DNA of 64,000 bases from Pegoplata infirma (Eukaryota; Arthropoda; Insecta; Diptera; Anthomyiidae), in assembly GCA_963921195.1 (NCBI GenBank), contig OY992538.1, forward strand, positions 233,299,462-233,363,461. The letters are read 5' to 3'. The number at the start of each line of letters is the position of its first letter. The first letter of the stretch is position 1. Shown one piece after another: positions 34,338 to 45,618 of this stretch. A program made the position numbers and the translations under genes. The notes under the pieces were generated by a model that did no database searches, was not told the origin of the DNA, and saw nothing but the letters and a program-made list of their open reading frames with translations.

Positions 34338-35829
34338 AGATTTTTTATAAAATTTTTCAAATTTCTCACGTTTTGGCATCGGACAAATTTACTAAATGAT
34401 CCTGTAGCTATCAGTCACATGGTGTTTTAGAGACAAGGATTAAAAAATTCTTGGAAATTACATAAAACAGTAGATCAACAACACACATTTTTAAACCTAA
34501 ATCAAAAAAAAATTCTTGGAGCACCTTTAACAGGTGATCACCAAAATGCGCTACCTGTGCAATCATATGTCATCAAAAATCCTTCGAAAAAATTTGTCCG
34601 ATGCCAAAACGTGAGAAAATTTAGAAAATTGTATAAATAAATGTCTGTTAAATAATAGGAGCACAGTAATTTAAGCAAAATTATGAAGAACAATTTCTAA
34701 AATGTCAACCGATTGTTAAATATAAAATCAATGATCAAAGTAAAAGCGGCAGGATCAGCTGGTGGAATCTTAGATTGATCACCTGTTAAAGGTGTAACAA
34801 TTTGTTTTCTTAGAAAACTTACAAATTTGTAATAAAGAAAGGTCTGGGAATTTCATTATGTTCTTTTATCTTTAATAACAGCTGAGTTAAGATTTTTTTT
34901 GTCTAGTGCCAGACCATGAGAAAATTTTAAAAAATTATAAAATAATTGGCCTTTTTAATAACAGGACCTCAGTAAACTTAACTATTCGGTATTAACAAAA
35001 GATTTCTTACAAAATGAACAATTTTTTACTAAAAAACTGTAACATATCCCTGAAAATTAAAAAGATTTTTCAGTATTTAAAAAATTTACTTTTTTTAAAT
35101 GAAAATTTCTAAGAATTCCTTAAAAAAATTGTCTACAAAATTCCAAAAAAATTGTTTCATAAAACATCAAAGGAATTTTCTTGCTACAAAAAATTTAATT
35201 TTTTTTTTATAAGATTGCACAAAGATCACCTGCTGTTGATTTATCACTCCATTTAATTCAAAAAGGACTCCCCATGTAGTTTAGGTCATCTTTAATAAAA
35301 CACACACACATTTTATAAAAACCTGTAAATTAAGAGTCGTGAGAAATTATGTCAACAAAAACATGTTTTCATGCTGTTTTTTAACAGGATATCAGACTTG
35401 TGAAAAATGTATTAAGTTATGAACAATATTTAACCTTGTGTTCCCTTAATTTTGCAAGAATATTATTGAAGATTTTTAACAATGTAGTGTCCTTATAATC
35501 CTTAATCTCCTGTTACTATATTCCAAAAATGGCACGTGACAAATTCTTTGTTTAGGAGGTAAATTTTAAAATTTAAAAAGATACTTTTGAGAAACCACCC
35601 TGTTTATAAAAACTGTTATCCTGTTAAATTTCTTAAAAAACACGTGACAAATTTTACCTAAATTTTAAAATGAACCTTTTTGTATATTTGAGGTTTTTTT
35701 GGGGTCATTGTACAAAATGTAAATTATTTAATTTTACCCACAGCACGGAAACGTATGGTATAAGGGTTATATTTTACATATTATAGTTGTTTTTTTCGTT
35801 ATTTCTCATTTAATTATAAAAATAAAATG
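34338..35829. repeat. Decayed relatives of the ~345-bp tandem unit
   Basis: Blocks in unit order: GGAGCACCTTTAACAGGTGA (34518), GATGCCAAAACGTGAG (34593), TTGATCACCTGTTAAAGGTG (34774-34793), GTGCCAGACCATGAG (34906), GATCACCTGCTG (35225), CACGTGACAAATT (35644). Unit edges cannot be fixed. The CACCTG and ACGTGA blocks are better kept than the text around them. Confidence 0.55.
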
Positions 35830-36915
35830 TTTGAGCTCGAGGCACAGATTTTTATTTAAAATTATTCCTAATTTATTCCCTATATTTTCCCACTCTTCGA
35901 GTACCATCCTCAGGGAGTAAGTAGATTTTAAATGAAATCACAAATTTTAAATATATTAACGTTGTTTTGCGTCCAGTCAAATTTAAATTTTCAAATTTCA
36001 TGTCGTAATACCTGCCAAACGATGGCCACGTTAGAGCTGATTGTGAAAAATTTTATGAAAAAATTTTGCAAGGTCATCTTAAGTAGGCGAATTTTTTAAC
36101 CTAAGCCCGCTCAAAAATTCGGAAATTTGGCGAACTTTATTGGTAAAATATTTAAAAAATTGCAAAACCGCGATTTTGATCTACATATGCTGATTTTTAA
36201 GCATAAAAATTATTTTTAATCCAAACTGGTCTCAAAAGTTGGAAAATATTTAGTGGGTTATCTAAAAAATATTAAAAAAATATTAAAAAAAATATAAAAC
36301 CACGAAAATGCTGATCAGAATCTGTGGACCAAAATCGCAGATCAGCATTTTTGGACCAAAATCGAGTTTTTATATTTTTTTAATATTTTTTAGATAACAT
36401 ACTTAACATTTTCCAACTTTTGTTATCTAAAAAATATAAAAAAATTATAAAAACACGATTTTGGTGCGAAAATCTGTGGACCAAAATCGCATTTTTGGAC
36501 CAAATTGTTTTTTTTTTTTATAATTTTTAAAATATTTTCTAGATAACACACTTAACATTTTCCAACTTTTGAGACCAATTTGGATAATAAAACAATTTTT
36601 ATGTTTAAAAATCAGCATCTGTGGACCAAAATCGCACTTTTAGAGTTTTTTTAAATATTTTTCCAATAAAGTACGCAAAATTTTCGAATTTTTGGGCCGG
36701 ATTCGGATAAAAAAAATTTCGAAAGGTCATCTTCAGTCGGCAACCAGCGGTCAAAGTTGGAAAAAATTACGTATTTCGACCAAAATTCATGTCCGAATTT
36801 GGTTTTTCTTTAAAATCTACCATACTTCCTGAGAATGCTACTCGAAGAGTGGCGAAATATTGGAAATAAATTAAGAAGAATTTTAATTAAAAAATTCAGG
36901 CCTCGAGCTAAAGCT
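35830..36915. mobile_element. Foldback element, ~500-bp inverted arms
   Basis: TTGAGCTCGAGGCACAG and CACTCTTCGAGTACCATCC (left) are matched inverted by GCTACTCGAAGAGTGGCG and TTCAGGCCTCGAGCTAAAG (right). The symmetry centre lies near 36370, in repeated TTTTGGACCAAAATCG palindromes. No TSD recognised. No ORF. Confidence 0.7.
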
Positions 36916-36960
36916 TTTTATTTTTACTATTTTACATATTTTTCAATATTGAAATAAAAT

Positions 36961-37326
36961 CCCGAGTAAAAATTTTCTGGTCTAATCATATATAATTTGA
37001 TACAATCTTATATGAGTTAATATGCTTCCGTATAAATTTATATAAAATTGTATCTATCACTTTGATACGGTTGATCCACTTTATATGGTTAGATATTGCT
37101 CCATATATGAGTAGATTCGTATTTTGGTTTTGCTTATCAAATTATATAAAAATTGATATTATAAGATCAATTTGATCTAATTAGATTTGACCAAATTCAG
37201 GATCAAATTATATCAATTTTTATATTTTTTGATCTAAAGTAATACAATTAGATATTATTTGATACAACCATTTTACGGATCAAATTAGATCTATTCAGTA
37301 AAATTAGCATAATATTTTTACTAGGG
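36961..37326. mobile_element. MITE-like element of GATCAAATTATATC repeats
   Basis: CCCGAGTAAAAATTTTC at the left and AATATTTTTACTAGGG at the right are imperfect inverted ends. The interior is made of GATACAATCTTATATG / TTTGATCTAATTAGATTTGA variants, largely self-complementary. The duplication is unclear (AT at both junctions). Confidence 0.55.
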
Positions 37327-38699
37327 ATTGTAAATTTACAGTTTTTTGGCGTAATTGAAATTACAAGGAATTCTCGTGAATTTACTAGATTTTTTTTGTA
37401 AAATTATCTTAGAAATTTGTAAAATTACAAAAAAAAAATTGTAAAATTACAAAAAAAAAATTAAATTTCGATCCAAATTTGTTTGTTAAAATACAAGGAA
37501 AACTGTCAAATATTGGTAAAATGGGATTACGAGACTTTTCCTAGTAATTTGGCAAAGTTTTTTTTTGTGTGTAGGAAAAAACCGACCTTTTTGGAAATTT
37601 TTTGACAAATTTCAAATGGCGTTAACTCGAAAATCGCTCGACTGATTTCAGATATTTTTTGATATTCGTATTCAGCATGCCAAAATTAATAAAAATAATG
37701 TATCGAGAGATGCAGTTTTTTTCATAAATCCAAAATTTTTGATGGAAATTTTTCAAAAATGCATGACTTTGATCGAAGGGTTTAAGTTAACGGATTTGGC
37801 TCAAATTAAGTTTAAATGAAAGTTTGTTTCAAGCTCTATGAAAGGGTCAAGGGTAATAAATTTAAGTTTAAATGAAAGTTTGTGTCAAGCTCTATGAAAG
37901 GGTCAAGGGTAATAAATTTTTAGGTTTTTTATAAAAAAATTTTTAAACGTAGGAAAAACCTCAATTTTTGCAAATTTCAAATAGCGATATCTCGAAAACC
38001 ATTTTTTTAAATTTCAAATAGCGATACCTCGAAAACCGTTTGACCGATTTTAAAAAAATTTTGATATTCGTGTTTAGCGCATCAAAATGAATAAGTATGA
38101 TGTGTCGCAAGACAAGTTTTTTTTTTTAATTTTCAAAAATCCAAAGCTTTGATCGCCAAGTGTCACTTAATTTAATACTTTAATTTAATACTTTTGACCT
38201 CAAATTTGTACCAAAAAAGTTTTAAGCCTAGGAGAATAAAAATTTGCCCTGACTTTCAAAACCGGAAGAAAACCTTTTTTGCCATACAAAAAAATGCCAG
38301 TCTAATGTGTCATAGAACTGCACTGAACTGCCCACAGTTGTCTGCGCCGATCTGCCGATAATTGTACTTTTTGAAGTCTGGCAGTGTTTTTGGTTTTTTA
38401 CAAACTGGAAAAAGTTTTAAATTTATTTTTTAATTTTTTGGACGCAAAATCGAAAGGTTGACAGAGCCGGTCCGTTTTCAGTTGACAGCCGATTTTGAGC
38501 AGCTGCCCAAATTTTTTCTTGTCAGTCGCCGCCACTGATTAAATTGATTTTTTGTGTTTAGTGTGCCTATGGCTTTTAATGAATAGTTAAAATATACGCA
38601 GGCCAAATATAATCCTTTTTCCATACTGTATGTGCACTGTGGTCTTACCTGAGATATATGTATTAACCATTAAACGGACGCTTTACAACAAAAAAATTT
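37327..38699. repeat. Repeat remnants with a 56-bp tandem duplication
   Basis: GGCGTTAACTCGAAAATCGC (37619) and AGCGATATCTCGAAAACC (37982) are related blocks, duplicated again just downstream at about 38013-38040. 37806-37861 is repeated at 37862-37917 (TTAAGTTTAAATGAAAGTTT...), nearly identical, so this duplication is recent. 38300-38690 holds no recognisable feature. Confidence 0.5.
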
Positions 38700-39150
38700 A
38701 AACTTCGAAAAAATAAATTTCAAATAACACTACTAAACACCGAATATGCGACTAGGACGCGACCTCATACACTTGATTACAATAGTTGTGCTGGTCAAAA
38801 ATCCTGTCTCCAAAATTTTCCATCACGTCAGGTTTTTGATAAAATTGAGGTCAAAGTTCAAAAAAATTGCCGTTTTGGGCATTTTTGGCATCGGGAATAA
38901 ACCCGATGTGATGGCGATTTTTAGAGATTTAAAAAAAAATCTCTAAAATGAGGGACAAATCAAAAACATTGCAAAAATGGCGGGATTTTCAAAATTTTCG
39001 CGAGACAAAAATAATTTTATGGAAAAAAAATAAAATTTGAGCAGTATGTTGTCGTGTATTATTGTCTCAAATATTTTTTTCATTTTCTTAAAATTCATAT
39101 AATATTATTTAAACAAATTTTCTATCGGTCATATATGGGTACATTTTAGG
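38700..39150 (+). repeat. Repeat related to the 43.9-44.5 kb foldback
   Basis: AAAATTTTCCATCACGTCAG, AAATTGAGGTCAAAGTTC and the ATTTTTGGCAT/CCCGATGTGATGGCG text resemble 43910-44060. The 66-residue frame at 38746-38946 lies here and has no recognised domain. Confidence 0.4.
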
Positions 39151-40069
39151 GTTAAGTGATGGTTAAAAATGTTCAAATCTCTAACACTCTTTTATAAATA
39201 TGGTCTCCTATTATAAATCATGCAACAGACACGTGACAAATTTCACAGAGTAAAATAATTTTATAAAGAACCTTTAAATTTCACCCTTATTTTTACATTT
39301 TTTTTTAATCCTGCAAAGTTGTTAGATCATATTTCTCCACTGAAAAAAACCTACTAAAATCTCACAACTTCCAAAATCTTGTAAAGTAAAATACAAAATT
39401 TCTAAATTTCTTGTGAATAATTTTAAAAGCCTGTTAAATCTTTTGACACCAAGACACGTGTTAATTCTTCTTTGAAATATAAAATACAAAGATTCTTTCC
39501 ACCCTTAAGTAAAAATATAAAAAAAATCCTTAAGAAGTCCTTGAACTTTGCCTAAAAACTTGTTGCTTGCTGGGTAATTTTTGAATCCTGTTAAATTTTC
39601 GTATATTATTACGTGATCATATTTCAACAGACGATCATTTTGCTTTTGGGTATAAAAGAAGAAAATCTTTTTAAATTTTAAAATTCTTTAAAAAGTGGTT
39701 TTCAAAATATTTAAATCTCCTAAAATTCTAGCTACTTGTTGAACATTTTCAAATCCTGTCATATTTTAAGATGTTGCTACGTGATTTTATTTAAAATAAT
39801 TTGATCTCGTTTAACTAACGGTTTTAGAAATGTTTTGAAATATCCATAATTATAGATTTTTGTACCATATGTTCAATGAATATATGAAAGCCTGTTATAT
39901 TTTAAGATGTTGTACGTGATCAAATTACATTAAAAATAATTTAAATTTTAAAAAAAATCTTTACATACGATGATCAAGAGTAGTAAGGGTATTCACATCA
40001 TGTTTTCAAAGAAAGTAAACTTATAAAAAAATTAGCTAAGCAACGAAGAAACCCAAAATCATAAGCAAA
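39151..40069. repeat. Decayed tandem relatives with CACGTGA motif
   Basis: Short repeats CAACAGACACGTGACAAATT (39222), CCTGTTAAATCTTTTGACAC (39430), CCTGTTAAATTTTCGTATAT (39588), CCTGTCATATTTTAAGATG (39755), CCTGTTATATTTTAAGATG (39891), followed by ACGTGAT. They look like the far-decayed end of the 19-26 kb unit. Confidence 0.45.
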
Positions 40070-40610
40070 ACTTGTAAATGCTTTTCAAGAGAATTAACAA
40101 AAAGGCTAAACGCCGCGCCAGAACTGATATGAGAAAGTGGATGGACAATCTTGCTCAAAAATCGCACGCCGCTAGTGAAACTAATCGCTGCAGAGATCTC
40201 TATAAACTAACCAAGTCAGGAAATAGTCAAGAGTCAGGAAATTGTCATTCCAATAACAAACCTATGAAAGACATGAAGGATAACGTCAGCTACTCCAAAC
40301 AAGATCAAGTCATAGTGTAGGAGAACAAAAATGTACAAAAATCTTCTAACCGCAATTCCCAATAACAGCCAATCCACTTGCAACTGCATCACCCACCACC
40401 TACCTCTTTCTAATCACTTTGACGTTCCGGTTAAATGAAATTACTGATGCCATTTGGGCACTCCGAAATAATAAGGCGATCGGATCGGATGACCATTTTT
40501 TATTATTCAAGGGGAGATCTACCCATTATGGCCGCCACTGCGACCCTTTTGGGTCTTTTGTACCAAGATCTATACATTTTAAATCAAACTCTGTTCAATT
40601 TTCCTAATGA
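40070..40610 (+). pseudogene. Non-LTR retrotransposon fragment, RTE/jockey-like RT N-terminal region
   Basis: The frame 40078-40320 contains RTDMRKWMDNLAQKSHAAS and LYKLTKSG, followed by a KPMKD block. This is the linker between endonuclease and reverse transcriptase in RTE-type elements, where similar RRDKRxWxxxLAxxAxxAA...LYxxTKxL...PIKD patterns are usual. After stops, the frame at 40419 gives EITDAIWALRNNKAIGSD, the conserved EIxxAIxxLKNNKAxGxD entry to the RT domain. The catalytic FADD part is absent. It is truncated on both sides and broken by stops: a dead 5'-to-middle fragment. RTE-versus-jockey placement is by recall of family patterns. Confidence 0.75.
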
Positions 40611-40619
40611 ACATTAGAA

Positions 40620-41455
40620 CAGAGGATGGAGAAGCCAGCCATATATCCTCAGAATTAGGTAATTCCTTGTCTGAGAATCGTTTTCTGATCCCATAAACTG
40701 TTTCTACTTCCTCCAGACACAAAGACGATGTACAAAGGTTTAAATTCTACAAGTGATAATTTACTTTATAATGTCCGGTAAGAAAACTTGTTAGTAACCC
40801 AATGTCACTTTTGACGCGATTAGTGCTATGTATTGTCGGTAATCCGAACCCTTATCCATGGATTCGGTGATTCGCGTATTTGGACCGAAAACACCAGCTC
40901 CTAAGGTAATACTAGTTTAGACTTCTAGTGTCCAATGATGGTCCAATTCTTCCCAATCTGATCTCCTCGGTATCACTATCTCAAATTGCAGTCCAAAGCG
41001 AAGCTCAGAGTTTACCCTATCCGAAGGCATATCCAAGTTTTTATGAATTCCTATTGAAGAAAGGATATTGGAGTGACCGCTCAAGTTTCAAGGGTCAGAG
41101 TAATTGATATTCATCCCAAGAGCAGCCATAGTTGCCGCAGATCTGATGAAAATGTTGAGAGGTGTAAGGCCTAAAACGGCTTCTTGGTTCAAAGCTTGGC
41201 AGGTTTTTATAGCGTCCGTGATTAGAGTATAAGCCAGACGCAGTAATTTGACTAGTTTTGCCGTAGCATCTATCAGCTAAGTTTTTGGCCACCAGATTAT
41301 GCCAGCGTACGTCATGATCGGTCTAACAATCATCTTGTAGATCCACATGACCATTTTGGGACTTAAACTTAAGGTCTTAAAAAAGTCTATTCGCTGCCTA
41401 TAATGCCGCAATTTTTTTTTTACTTTGAGCCAACACTTTGGGATGCTCCTACTAA
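40620..41455 (-). pseudogene. Non-LTR retrotransposon fragment: RT C-terminus plus RNase H
   Basis: Reading leftwards from 41455, LSPKMVMWIYKMIVRPIMT followed by YAGIIWW is the hallmark of the RT thumb of I/Loa/jockey-group elements. Across a frame change come LNIFIRSAATMAALGMN and FEIVIPRRSDWEELDHHWT, then LGAGVFGPNTRITESM, the start of an RNase H domain (the DGS motif is mutated). SFLTGHYKVNYHL and LCLEEVETVYGI close it, the usual C-terminal end. At least three frame changes and several stops occur. The catalytic RT core is missing (5' truncated). Presence of RNase H favours the I/Loa group. Confidence 0.75.
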
Positions 41456-41464
41456 TGCAGTGTA

Positions 41465-42385
41465 TTGTGTTGCTATTAGGAAAATAGGTTATGAGGAGGA
41501 GGAAAGAGGGAGTAGTGTTTGTGGACATTTAGTTTCAACTTTTTTATATCGTAGCTGACTGGGAAGACTTTTGCGGGGAGTGAATTTCACATACAACTAG
41601 TTCGACTGAGAAACGAATGTTCTCTGTTTCATTGGACTATCGAAAACAAACGGATGTGATCTACTGGATTGACGAGTATTGCGAACGTAAACCCGAGTCT
41701 CGGGGATAAGTTTACTAATCTCAGCAAAGCACTTACCATGGTAATATCGGTAGAATAATGAAGCACAACCCACATTCCGACGATGCTCCAAAGAATCAAT
41801 ATAGTTGTATACCCTATTGTCATTGATGGGAGTTGTATTCCAACTTTGGTCGAATGTAGGCGGTATATATAGTAAGGAGTATAGAAGGAGTGAAGTAATT
41901 TTTGCACCGTTTTAAAAAACCTAGGCACTTGAATGATTCTTTCGACACTTGAAAAACATGTTGATTCCAGCGAACGTCTCATTGTATTTTCATGCCCAGG
42001 GCATCAAGAGTGTCTGATTTCTCAATATTTATACCACCCATGGATACAAATGACGTTGATTCCACAGATCGTATGTGGGTCAACCTACAACATTGGGTCT
42101 TGCGAGCATTAAAATCGACCCTATTCGCCAGGCCCCACTCGAAGATTGTAGAAAGGTTATGATTAAGTATGTCATTCATATTCTGTCTCCAAGCCTGAAC
42201 GTCCACAAGACTTGGCCTATGATCAAAAGAAAATGAATGACAAATATTGCTGTCATCTGCATAAGATTATATATAAGAAGGTCGTTAAGAAAAATTTGGA
42301 AAAGAGTAGGTGAAAGAACGGAACCTTGTGGTACCCCTGAATTAAGCGGAAATTTGTTGGATGAAACCAGCGTTTGATATTTAGC
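41465..42385 (-). pseudogene. Jockey-like non-LTR retrotransposon, 5'-truncated RT fragment
   Basis: From 42385 leftwards, NKFPLNSGVPQGSVLSPTLF is RT motif B. An ADDSN active-site motif follows after a frame change near 42265, then WRQNMNDILNHNLSTIFEWG and MGGINIEKSDTLDALGMKI (frame 42206-41979). LEHRRNVGCASLFYRYYHG and LIPETRVYVRNTRQSSRSHP come after further shifts (41791-41597), and LNVHKHYSLFPPPHN marks the C-terminus near 41500. The order equals the last third of jockey-clade ORF2. The 117-residue frame 41629-41982 is out of register with this. Dead copy, head-to-tail with the RNase H fragment. Confidence 0.8.
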
Positions 42386-42600
42386 TTTTAAAAAAATATT
42401 ATTAAATAGCGGCTATCTTATATATTAAAATTCTTTAATATATTATCAGCCGGCTATTTAAAATAGCTGGCTATTTAAATAGCCGCATATTTAAATATTC
42501 AAAATGTTGCATATTTAAATAGCCGGCTGTTAAAAAAGCCAGCTATTAAAATAGCGGCTGTTAAAATGGACGGCTATTTTTACATGCATAATTTTAACAA
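42386..42600. repeat. AATAGCCGGCTATT palindromic oligomer repeats
   Basis: About ten variants of the palindrome AATAGCCGGCTATT / TAAATAGCCGGC in 200 bases. Probably the body of a small inverted-repeat element; its ends were not resolved. Confidence 0.6.
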
Positions 42601-42756
42601 CAGGCTTTTTCAAAAGCACTGTTGAAATACGATGGAATAAATGTAAACATTGTCGTTAACATTGCTTGGGCGAGTGTTATCATCGTATTTATTTTACTTT
42701 TTGTTGTTGGGCTGTAAAAAAGACACTGCATTTAGAGAAATTAAAAATTGGGTTAA

Positions 42757-42960
42757 AAATATCCAATAAAGAAATTAAATTGATAAAATTATACTTTTAA
42801 CTTATTTTAAAATAATTGAATTTTTATTTGTAAATTTTATTTCGCATTAATATTATTTTTTTCTTATTAAAAAAAACTTAATAACTCTCATCGAAAATTC
42901 TGTTATTGGTGTGCAGCAGTGTTGCCAGATACTTTTTTCCCCTCTTAAACCTAGGTAGTT
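42757..42960 (+). repeat. Left copy of a ~200-bp inverted repeat (partner 63799-64000)
   Basis: From ATCCAATAAAGAAATTAAAT to TCTTAAACCTA, this is an almost exact reverse complement of the last 200 bases of the window. It contains the hAT-type end CAGTGTTGCCAGATAC at 42917. The flanking GGTGTGCAG is also part of the inverted repeat, so it is not a target duplication. 42600-42756 shows nothing recognisable. Confidence 0.8.
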
Positions 42961-42978
42961 AAAAAAAAAACGCCTAAC

Positions 42979-43277
42979 CACAGACTATATACAGACTCGA
43001 CAGTAGAGTTTTATAAGAAAAAATGGGGAAAACTAAGCGATTTTAGGAGAAAACACAGCGGTTTTTAGTCCGTTTTACGCTAACATGGCAACACTTTCTA
43101 CGACTTAGGAGTGAGTGAAACCACAAAAACCGATCTGGCATCCATTTTTCTTATGGCGCGTTATATCAGCTTTCTCTTTCTAACCTAATTCGTAGAATAA
43201 TTTGAAAATATTAACCATATGGTTCAGAACTACTTTTTTGACACCTGTCACTTATGTCGAGTCTGTATTAGTCTGTG
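42979..43277. mobile_element. 299-bp MITE, CACAGACT ends, 7-bp TSD (copy 1)
   Basis: Left CACAGACTATATACAGACTC, right GAGTCTGTATTAGTCTGTG (imperfect ~20-bp inverted ends, CA...TG). Flanks are GCCTAAC at 42972-42978 and 43278-43284. The interior has TTTTACGCTAACATGGCAAC and CTAATTCGTAGAATAATTTG and is shared by three copies in this window. A seven-base duplication with CA/TG ends would suit the P superfamily; that is inference. Confidence 0.85.
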
Positions 43278-43284
43278 GCCTAAC

Positions 43285-43584
43285 CACAGACTATAAACAG
43301 ACTCGACAGTAGAGTTTTGTTAGAAAAAATGGGGAAAAACTAAGCGATTTTAGGATAAAACAGAGCGGTTTTTTGTCCGTTTTACGCTAACATGGCAACC
43401 CTTTCTACGACTTAGGAGTGAGTGAAACAACAAAAACCGATCTGGCATCTATTTTTCTTATGGCGCGTTATATCAGTTTTCTCTTTCTAACCTAATTCGT
43501 AGAATAATTTGAAAATATTAACCATATGGTTCAGAACTACTTTTTTGACACCTGTCACTTATGTCGAGTCTGTATTAGTCTGTG
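43285..43584. mobile_element. 300-bp MITE, CACAGACT ends (copy 2, tandem)
   Basis: Nearly identical to copy 1 and separated from it by exactly one GCCTAAC; a third GCCTAAC follows at 43585-43591. Two copies therefore share the central 7-mer, as expected from insertion into the first TSD or from unequal exchange. Confidence 0.85.
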
Positions 43585-43591
43585 GCCTAAC

Positions 43592-43850
43592 CATCTTGAA
43601 ATTGAATTAATTTATTTCATAAAAAATAATTTTATCTTATTAAATAAGATGACTCTCAATAAATAACTCTCATCAAAAATTCAGTTTATTTTTTATTTAA
43701 TTTTTCATGGGTATTTAAAATACTATTTTTTATGGATGTCTCGAATAGTGTATTCGGCAGTTTAGCGAATATTTATTATTCGGTATTCGGTATGAACCGA
43801 TTACCGAATATTGTCGAATAGTTTGATTACACCGCTCTACAAATCTGAGG
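43592..43850. repeat. Remnant of the 42757 repeat and TATTCGGTATTCGG text
   Basis: ATAACTCTCATCAAAAATTC (43661-43680) repeats text of the 42757 arm. 43735-43835 has TTCGGTATTCGGTATGAACC and ACCGAATATTGTCGAATAG, a weak inverted pair. Confidence 0.4.
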
Positions 43851-43859
43851 TTTGTCGCT

Positions 43860-44510
43860 GCGTTTTGAATGAACCCAAAAGAAGTTTATAGGTTTTGGTT
43901 TCCCGATTCCAAAACGGTCACTCAAATTTTTCTATCACGTCTTAATTTTGAGAAAATCGCGGTTAAAGTGTCAAAAAAGGCCTATTTTAGCCATTTTTGA
44001 CCGCCTAAAAAATAAGATCCCGACATGCGAATGACGTGATATTAAGCTCATTCGAAAGTGCGTAATTTTCTCTTTAAGACAAAATCAAATTTTCTTGGAA
44101 TTTAATTTTTTTATAATGGTGACAAAATCATTAGCCACAAGAGCTTTAAATGTAATATTTACTTATGTATTTGTATGGAAATTTGTTAAAAAACACTGTG
44201 TAAATAAACTAAATTTATAAAAAATGGAAGGTTTTTTGTAAATGATTTTTTTACCATTTTAAAAAATTGAATTCGAAAAACATTTTATCTTGTCTCATAG
44301 AGAAAATTACATACTTTTGAATGAGCTTGGTACCAAGTCAATCGCATGTCAGGATCTTACATTACAAGCTTTCAAAAAGGGTCTAAAATGCCTTTTTCGG
44401 CACTTTAACCGCGAATAACTCAAAATCCTGACGTGATAGACATATTTGGGTTGAAGATTTGGAATCAGCGCAACAAACACTACCTAAATCACCTACCAGA
44501 ATCCAATACG
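43860..44510. mobile_element. Foldback, ~220-bp inverted arms
   Basis: TTTCTATCACGTCTTAATTT, AAATCGCGGTTAAAGTG and GATCCCGACATGCGAATGAC on the left are mirrored by GCATGTCAGGATCTTAC, CACTTTAACCGCGAATAAC and CCTGACGTGATAGACAT on the right (44340-44450). The centre is near 44180. No TSD recognised. Confidence 0.7.
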
Positions 44511-44556
44511 CATTTTCATGTTGAGCTGTGTTATTCATGCGCCTGTATTTTACCTA

Positions 44557-44945
44557 CACTCAAAAGAAAAACTCTGTCAAAAAATATGTAAAACGACTTT
44601 CAATTTGAATTAGCAATCTTTTAGCAGATTGTTCTGCTGAGAAGGATATTTTTACTAAAATCTCTGTCATTCAGTTTAAGAAAACAACAGACATTTTACT
44701 ATGTTTATACTGATTTTGTTTGCTGAATTTCATTATTTTTTCAAGAAATTTTTTTATATAAAAAAAAAAACAGAACAGATTGAGCAGAATGCTCTGCTGA
44801 AATCAGCAGATTGTTCTGCTGAAATCAGCAGATTGTTCTGCTGAAATCAGCAGATTATTCTGCTGAAATCAGCAGATTGTTCTGCTAAAATCAGCAGATA
44901 TTTCTGCTAAAATCAGATTTCTCTGCTGTCGAACAACACACATGT
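44557..44945. repeat. CACTCAAAAG-ended element with 22-bp palindromic array
   Basis: CACTCAAAAGAAAAACTCTG follows a TA (44555-44556). From about 44797 to 44935, five to six units of 22 bases built on CTGCTGAAATCAGCAG are nearly identical. The matching right terminus was not found. Diverged relatives (CTGCTGATTTTAGCAG) lie at 57750-57790. Confidence 0.65.
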
Positions 44946-45618
44946 TTAATAACTAAAACGCCAGATAAAAGTATAAGTATAACTTTTTTTGGTCATAACC
45001 CCCATAACCACTTATAACTTTTGAACCACTGGGCAAATATATATGCCAAGCTTAGCCGGCCTCGGGATTTTTTTTTGTACCCCTAAATCAACAATATGCC
45101 GATATTCCCAGACTCCCTAACTTTAGAATTGTCTCTTTTATGTATATTTTAAGTTTCATGCAAATTGGTTTACAAGGATGGAGATACTTCCCTTCTTAGA
45201 TAAAAAATAATATTGTTTTTTTTACAAAAAGTTCCTTATTTTTTATTTTATGACTACATTTTAAATACATGAATTGTTATGTTTTTCTTTGTTTGATATG
45301 ATAAAATATGTTTTTTAATGCATTTTATAAAATTTTGAAATAAGTTGAAACTATACTTTTTTAGTTATTTATATTTTTCTTAATTTAATTAAATATTTTT
45401 GAAAATTAATTGTTCTGAAATCTAGCCAGCACAAAAGGGCTGGCAACCTTAGAGATTAGTTGAAAAATTGCAATCAAATTATAAAGAATTTGCTCAACGT
45501 TTCTTTATTTATCAACATGAGAGATTTTTTTGAGAGAAGACAGCAAAAAACTTAACAGATAATGAGACTCAAATACAGTTTTCTGTTGTGCTCATTTGAT
45601 CTTGTATGTAAATTCTGA
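44946..45618. other. Repeat remnants and AT-rich DNA
   Basis: 44980-45070 has CACTTATAACTTTTGAACCA and ATATATGCCAAGCTT, from family A. 45165-45205 (GGTTTACAAGGATGGAG, ATACTTCCCTTCTTAG) resembles 62280-62310. The rest is AT-rich without features. Confidence 0.45.

Noticed and set aside
41629..41982. 117-residue minus-strand ORF, the longest in the window
   Set aside because: It is out of register with the jockey-like RT reading. The conserved peptides lie in another frame of the same strand.
44797..44935. CRISPR-like array
   Set aside because: The units are contiguous 22-base palindromic repeats without unique spacers, in eukaryotic DNA.
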